This document shows, piece after piece, positions 61,737-64,000 of a DNA stretch of 64,000 bases; positions within the stretch are counted from its first letter, which is position 1; every line of letters begins with the position of its first letter. Where the stretch lies: NCBI RefSeq assembly GCF_001746915.1, contig NZ_MJGC01000110.1, positions 1 to 64,000 on the forward strand. Reading direction: 5' to 3'. A model generated the notes under the pieces. The model was not told the DNA's origin. It did not search any database and saw nothing but the letters and a program-made list of their open reading frames with translations. The stretch is from Desertifilum tharense IPPAS B-1220 (GTDB lineage: Bacteria; Cyanobacteriota; Cyanobacteriia; Cyanobacteriales; Desertifilaceae). The position numbers were made by a program, and so were the translations under genes.

Positions 61737-63128
61737 ATGGCAACTCGACGAATTGCTGAAATTTTACGAAATGCTCAACCCCAAGAACAAGTCACCATTA
61801 AAGGTTGGGTGAGAACAGCGCGAGAACTCAAAGAATTTACCTTCGTAGAAGTCAATGACGGCTCCTTTTTAGCGAACCTGCAAGTCGTGCTTGATGGGAG
61901 TTTAGCCAACTATGACACCCTGCTTCAGGAAATTACCACAGGTGCATCCGTTGAAATTAGCGGCGTTTTAGTAGAATCTCCCGCCAAAGGACAGCGCATT
62001 GAACTCAAAGCCTCTGAAGTCAGAGTTTACGGGGGAGCCGATCCCGAAACCTATCCCCTCCAGAAAAAACGCCATTCCTTTGAATTTTTACGCACGATCG
62101 GACACTTGCGATCGCGCACCAACACCATCGGAGCCGTCTTCCGAGTTCGCAACGCCTGCGCCGCCGCCATTCACCAATTTTTCCAAGAACGCGGCTTTTT
62201 GTGGGTACACACCCCCATCATCACCGCCAACGACTGCGAAGGAGCCGGAGAACTCTTCAGCGTCACCAGCTTCAACCTCAAAAACATTCCCCTCACCCCC
62301 CAACAAACGGTAGACTACACGCAAGACTTCTTTGGCAAACCCGCCTATTTAACCGTTAGCGGTCAACTCGAAGCCGAAATTATGGCAATGGCATTTCGAG
62401 ATGTCTATACTTTTGGCCCCACCTTCCGCGCCGAAAACTCCAACACCTCTCGCCACCTCGCCGAATTTTGGATGATTGAACCCGAAATGGCGTTTTGCGA
62501 CCTAGAGGGGAACATGCAACTGGCGGAAGAATTTCTAAAATTTGTCTTCGCCTCAGTGTTAGAAGCCTGTCCCGAAGATATGGAATTCTTTAACCAGCGG
62601 ATTAATAATACCGTTTTGGAAACCGCTCAAAATATTATCCACAACCAGTTTGAGCGAATCACCTATACCGAAGCCATCCGCCTATTGGAAAAAGCCGATA
62701 AAAAGTTTGAGTATCCCGTCAATTGGGGATTAGACTTGCAATCGGAACACGAACGCTATTTAGCCGAAGACTTGTTCAAAAAACCCGTCATTGTCACCGA
62801 CTACCCGGTGGAAATTAAGGCCTTCTACATGCGCCTTAGCGATGACGAGAAGACTGTCCGAGCAATGGATGTCCTCGCTCCCAATATTGGCGAAATCATT
62901 GGGGGATCTCAGCGGGAGGAACGGTTAGAAATTCTCGAAAAACGCATCCAAGCACAGGGAATGAACCCTGAAGATTTATGGTGGTATCTAGAACTGCGCC
63001 GCTATGGAACGGTTCCCCATGCTGGCTTTGGTTTGGGATTTGAACGCCTGGTTCAGTTTATGACGGGGATGAGTAATATTCGCGATGTCATTCCGTTCCC
63101 CAGAGCGCCACTGACGATTGAGTTTTAA
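61737..63128 (+). CDS. asnS: Asparaginyl-tRNA synthetase
   Basis: 463 aa from ATG 61737 (MATRRIAEILRNAQPQEQVT); the GTG at 61692 gives a longer, unlikely form. OB-fold anticodon-binding domain at about 18-100 (VTIKGWVRTARELKEFTFVE), class IIb catalytic domain about 118-463 with motif 2 FRAENSNTSRHLAEFWMIEPE and motif 3 GFGLGFERLVQFM. Direct Asn-tRNA formation, so this organism may not depend only on the GatCAB route for Asn-tRNA. Confidence 0.97.
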   Translation: MATRRIAEILRNAQPQEQVTIKGWVRTARELKEFTFVEVNDGSFLANLQVVLDGSLANYDTLLQEITTGASVEISGVLVESPAKGQRIELKASEVRVYGGADPETYPLQKKRHSFEFLRTIGHLRSRTNTIGAVFRVRNACAAAIHQFFQERGFLWVHTPIITANDCEGAGELFSVTSFNLKNIPLTPQQTVDYTQDFFGKPAYLTVSGQLEAEIMAMAFRDVYTFGPTFRAENSNTSRHLAEFWMIEPEMAFCDLEGNMQLAEEFLKFVFASVLEACPEDMEFFNQRINNTVLETAQNIIHNQFERITYTEAIRLLEKADKKFEYPVNWGLDLQSEHERYLAEDLFKKPVIVTDYPVEIKAFYMRLSDDEKTVRAMDVLAPNIGEIIGGSQREERLEILEKRIQAQGMNPEDLWWYLELRRYGTVPHAGFGLGFERLVQFMTGMSNIRDVIPFPRAPLTIEF

Positions 63129-63182
63129 AGGAAAGAAGAATGGAGGAATTGGGAGAGACGTTCCAGCGGACAAGAGAGTCGA

Positions 63183-63220
63183 GTAGGTTGGGTTGAGGTA
63201 CGAAACCCAACACCAGCCAC
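63183..63220. repeat. Dispersed palindromic repeat, copy B
   Basis: GTAGGTTGGGTTGAGGTACG (63183-63202) followed by AAACCCAACACCAGCCAC. Read on the minus strand it matches the copy at 34151-34185 with one or two differences over more than 25 positions. It lies 55 nt after asnS. Confidence 0.8.
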
Positions 63221-63253
63221 GGACTTTCAGCCGTTTTATCCGTTAATTAGCCA

Positions 63254-63556
63254 TCAACTCCAATCTTCTTGTTGTCCATCCGGAGACTGTTGGTAAACGC
63301 GACCAATTGCATGAATTTGACGAGTGCGCTCGTAAAGCTCATCTTCAGTTAACTGCCACTGGAGAAGAGTTTTTTCTAAGTCGCGCTGCAAATCTCTAGC
63401 ACCTGGAAAGCCTTGATAGCGAACCTTGAGACGCGCAAGTTCGGCAAGGTGGTATTCTGTGGGAGCGCCAATGACTCGTAAGAGTTCATCAACTAAAAGG
63501 CGATCGCGATTGTATTGAGGGTGTTGCTGATCTTTGCCATTAGAGGAATCGAACAT
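63254..63556 (-). CDS. DUF3288 family protein
   Basis: 100 aa from ATG 63556: MFDSSNGKDQQHPQYNRDRL, then LLRVIGAPTEYHLAELARLKVRYQGFPGARDLQRDLEKTLLQWQLTEDELYERTRQIHA. The KDQQHPQ start and GFPGAR block are typical of DUF3288, a cyanobacterial helical family of unknown function. The frame is open further upstream, but those residues look non-coding. Divergent from the ftsL-like gene by 84 nt. Confidence 0.9.
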   Translation of the reverse strand: MFDSSNGKDQQHPQYNRDRLLVDELLRVIGAPTEYHLAELARLKVRYQGFPGARDLQRDLEKTLLQWQLTEDELYERTRQIHAIGRVYQQSPDGQQEDWS

Positions 63557-63640
63557 TAGACTCGTGGATGATTGTACGCCTTGGGTGGAACCTAGAAATT
63601 CTAGGTCGATCTTAACTGTTATTCTGATTTTGCATAGATT

Positions 63641-64000
63641 ATGGCTGTTGCTTTTCCTCCTCCGAATTCTCCCCGCCGTCGTCCCACTCGCAGAACCCCG
63701 CTTCAGGTGGTTCCTCAGCAACCGGGTTCTGTGACACCCTTATCGGCGCGGCGTCAACCCCGCCAGCCTCAGCTTGGGGTACAACCTCCAGTTTCTGCAA
63801 AGCGAGTTCGCCCCAATCGTATGCTGGTAACGGTAGAACGAGGTGCAGCTTTAGTCACCCTTGTTTTGGGAAGCGCAGTTTTAAGCCTTTATGGTTTAAC
63901 GGTTTATTCTCAACAGAAATGGAGCCGAGAATATAACCAGTTGCAACAGTTACAGCGCTACGAACGCCAATTGGCGATCGCCGCCGAGATGTTGAAAAAT
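63641..64000 (+). CDS. FtsL-like cell division membrane protein (partial)
   Basis: First 120 residues; the gene continues past the window edge. A basic, Pro/Gln/Arg-rich cytoplasmic tail (1-65) is followed by a membrane helix (GAALVTLVLGSAVLSLYGLTV, about 74-95) and the start of a coiled coil (EYNQLQQLQRYERQLAIAAEML). This topology and sequence style match the cyanobacterial FtsL-type protein usually placed before ftsI. The identity of the gene after it cannot be seen. Confidence 0.72.
   Translation, partial: MAVAFPPPNSPRRRPTRRTPLQVVPQQPGSVTPLSARRQPRQPQLGVQPPVSAKRVRPNRMLVTVERGAALVTLVLGSAVLSLYGLTVYSQQKWSREYNQLQQLQRYERQLAIAAEMLKN

Noticed and set aside
1..64000. Frequent GCGATCGC octamers as a special feature
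   Set aside because: This is the known HIP1 repeat of cyanobacterial genomes; useful for the taxon call but not novel.

Overview
This is chromosomal DNA from a cyanobacterium. The evidence is the very frequent palindrome GCGATCGC (HIP1), a cytochrome b6f PetL subunit, a pheophorbide a oxygenase-like Rieske protein, a carotenoid oxygenase, a DUF3288 protein, an FtsL-like cell division protein and an HpsJ-like protein. HpsJ and the pilin-like protein fit a filamentous, motile (Oscillatoria-like) lineage, but that is an inference. I see no rRNA, tRNA, CRISPR array, prophage or complete insertion sequence.

Layout. 0-5 kb: the end of a membrane protein, an exported Pro-rich protein, a CNT nucleoside transporter, rpmI-rplT, a family 3 solute-binding protein and a TPR protein, followed by a chain of hairpins ending in an intrinsic terminator (candidate small RNA). 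5-12 kb: aroB, the tiny petL gene, a DUF433/DUF5615 toxin-antitoxin pair, a PD-(D/E)XK-like protein, a pilin-like protein, a CPBP protease, acyP, a TPR-methyltransferase and a tandem palindromic repeat. 12-22 kb: an aminotransferase, a 59-aa small gene, a REC-GGDEF-EAL regulator, then a minus-strand cluster DUF502 - nusB - ftsY - SpoIIE-type phosphatase - small membrane protein. FtsY carries 28 uninterrupted pentapeptide repeats.

22-36 kb: a GT2 glycosyltransferase, hpsJ, TPR protein, the arsenosugar glycosyltransferase pair, pgl, three FHA-domain genes in a row, miaB, a Uma2 protein, a carotenoid oxygenase, an MscS channel, csbD and rpe. 36-46 kb: an S8 protease whose catalytic Asp is replaced by Glu, a neighbouring serpin, an MFS transporter, an LCP cell wall ligase, the Rieske oxygenase, a lone dhaL and a small secreted repeat protein resembling the 7(1) septoil knot family. 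46-54 kb: a hybrid histidine kinase, a NIL-domain protein and the sulfate ABC transporter genes sbpA-cysT-cysW, with an intrinsic terminator built from short repeats in the sbpA leader. 54-64 kb: a CSP41-like SDR protein, gltX, conserved cyanobacterial proteins, an M20 hydrolase, an anti-sigma-type ATPase, DUF6439-like and DUF3288 proteins, asnS and the start of an ftsL-like gene.

Most genes are housekeeping or broadly conserved cyanobacterial genes. No large undescribed system stands out. The most rewarding leads are small: the hairpin-rich intergenic regions at 5.03-5.19, 24.14-24.21 and 60.01-60.06 kb, the sbpA leader, the protease with a Glu-His-Ser triad beside a serpin, the knotted-protein candidate, and small genes (one apparently frameshifted) that are easily missed.
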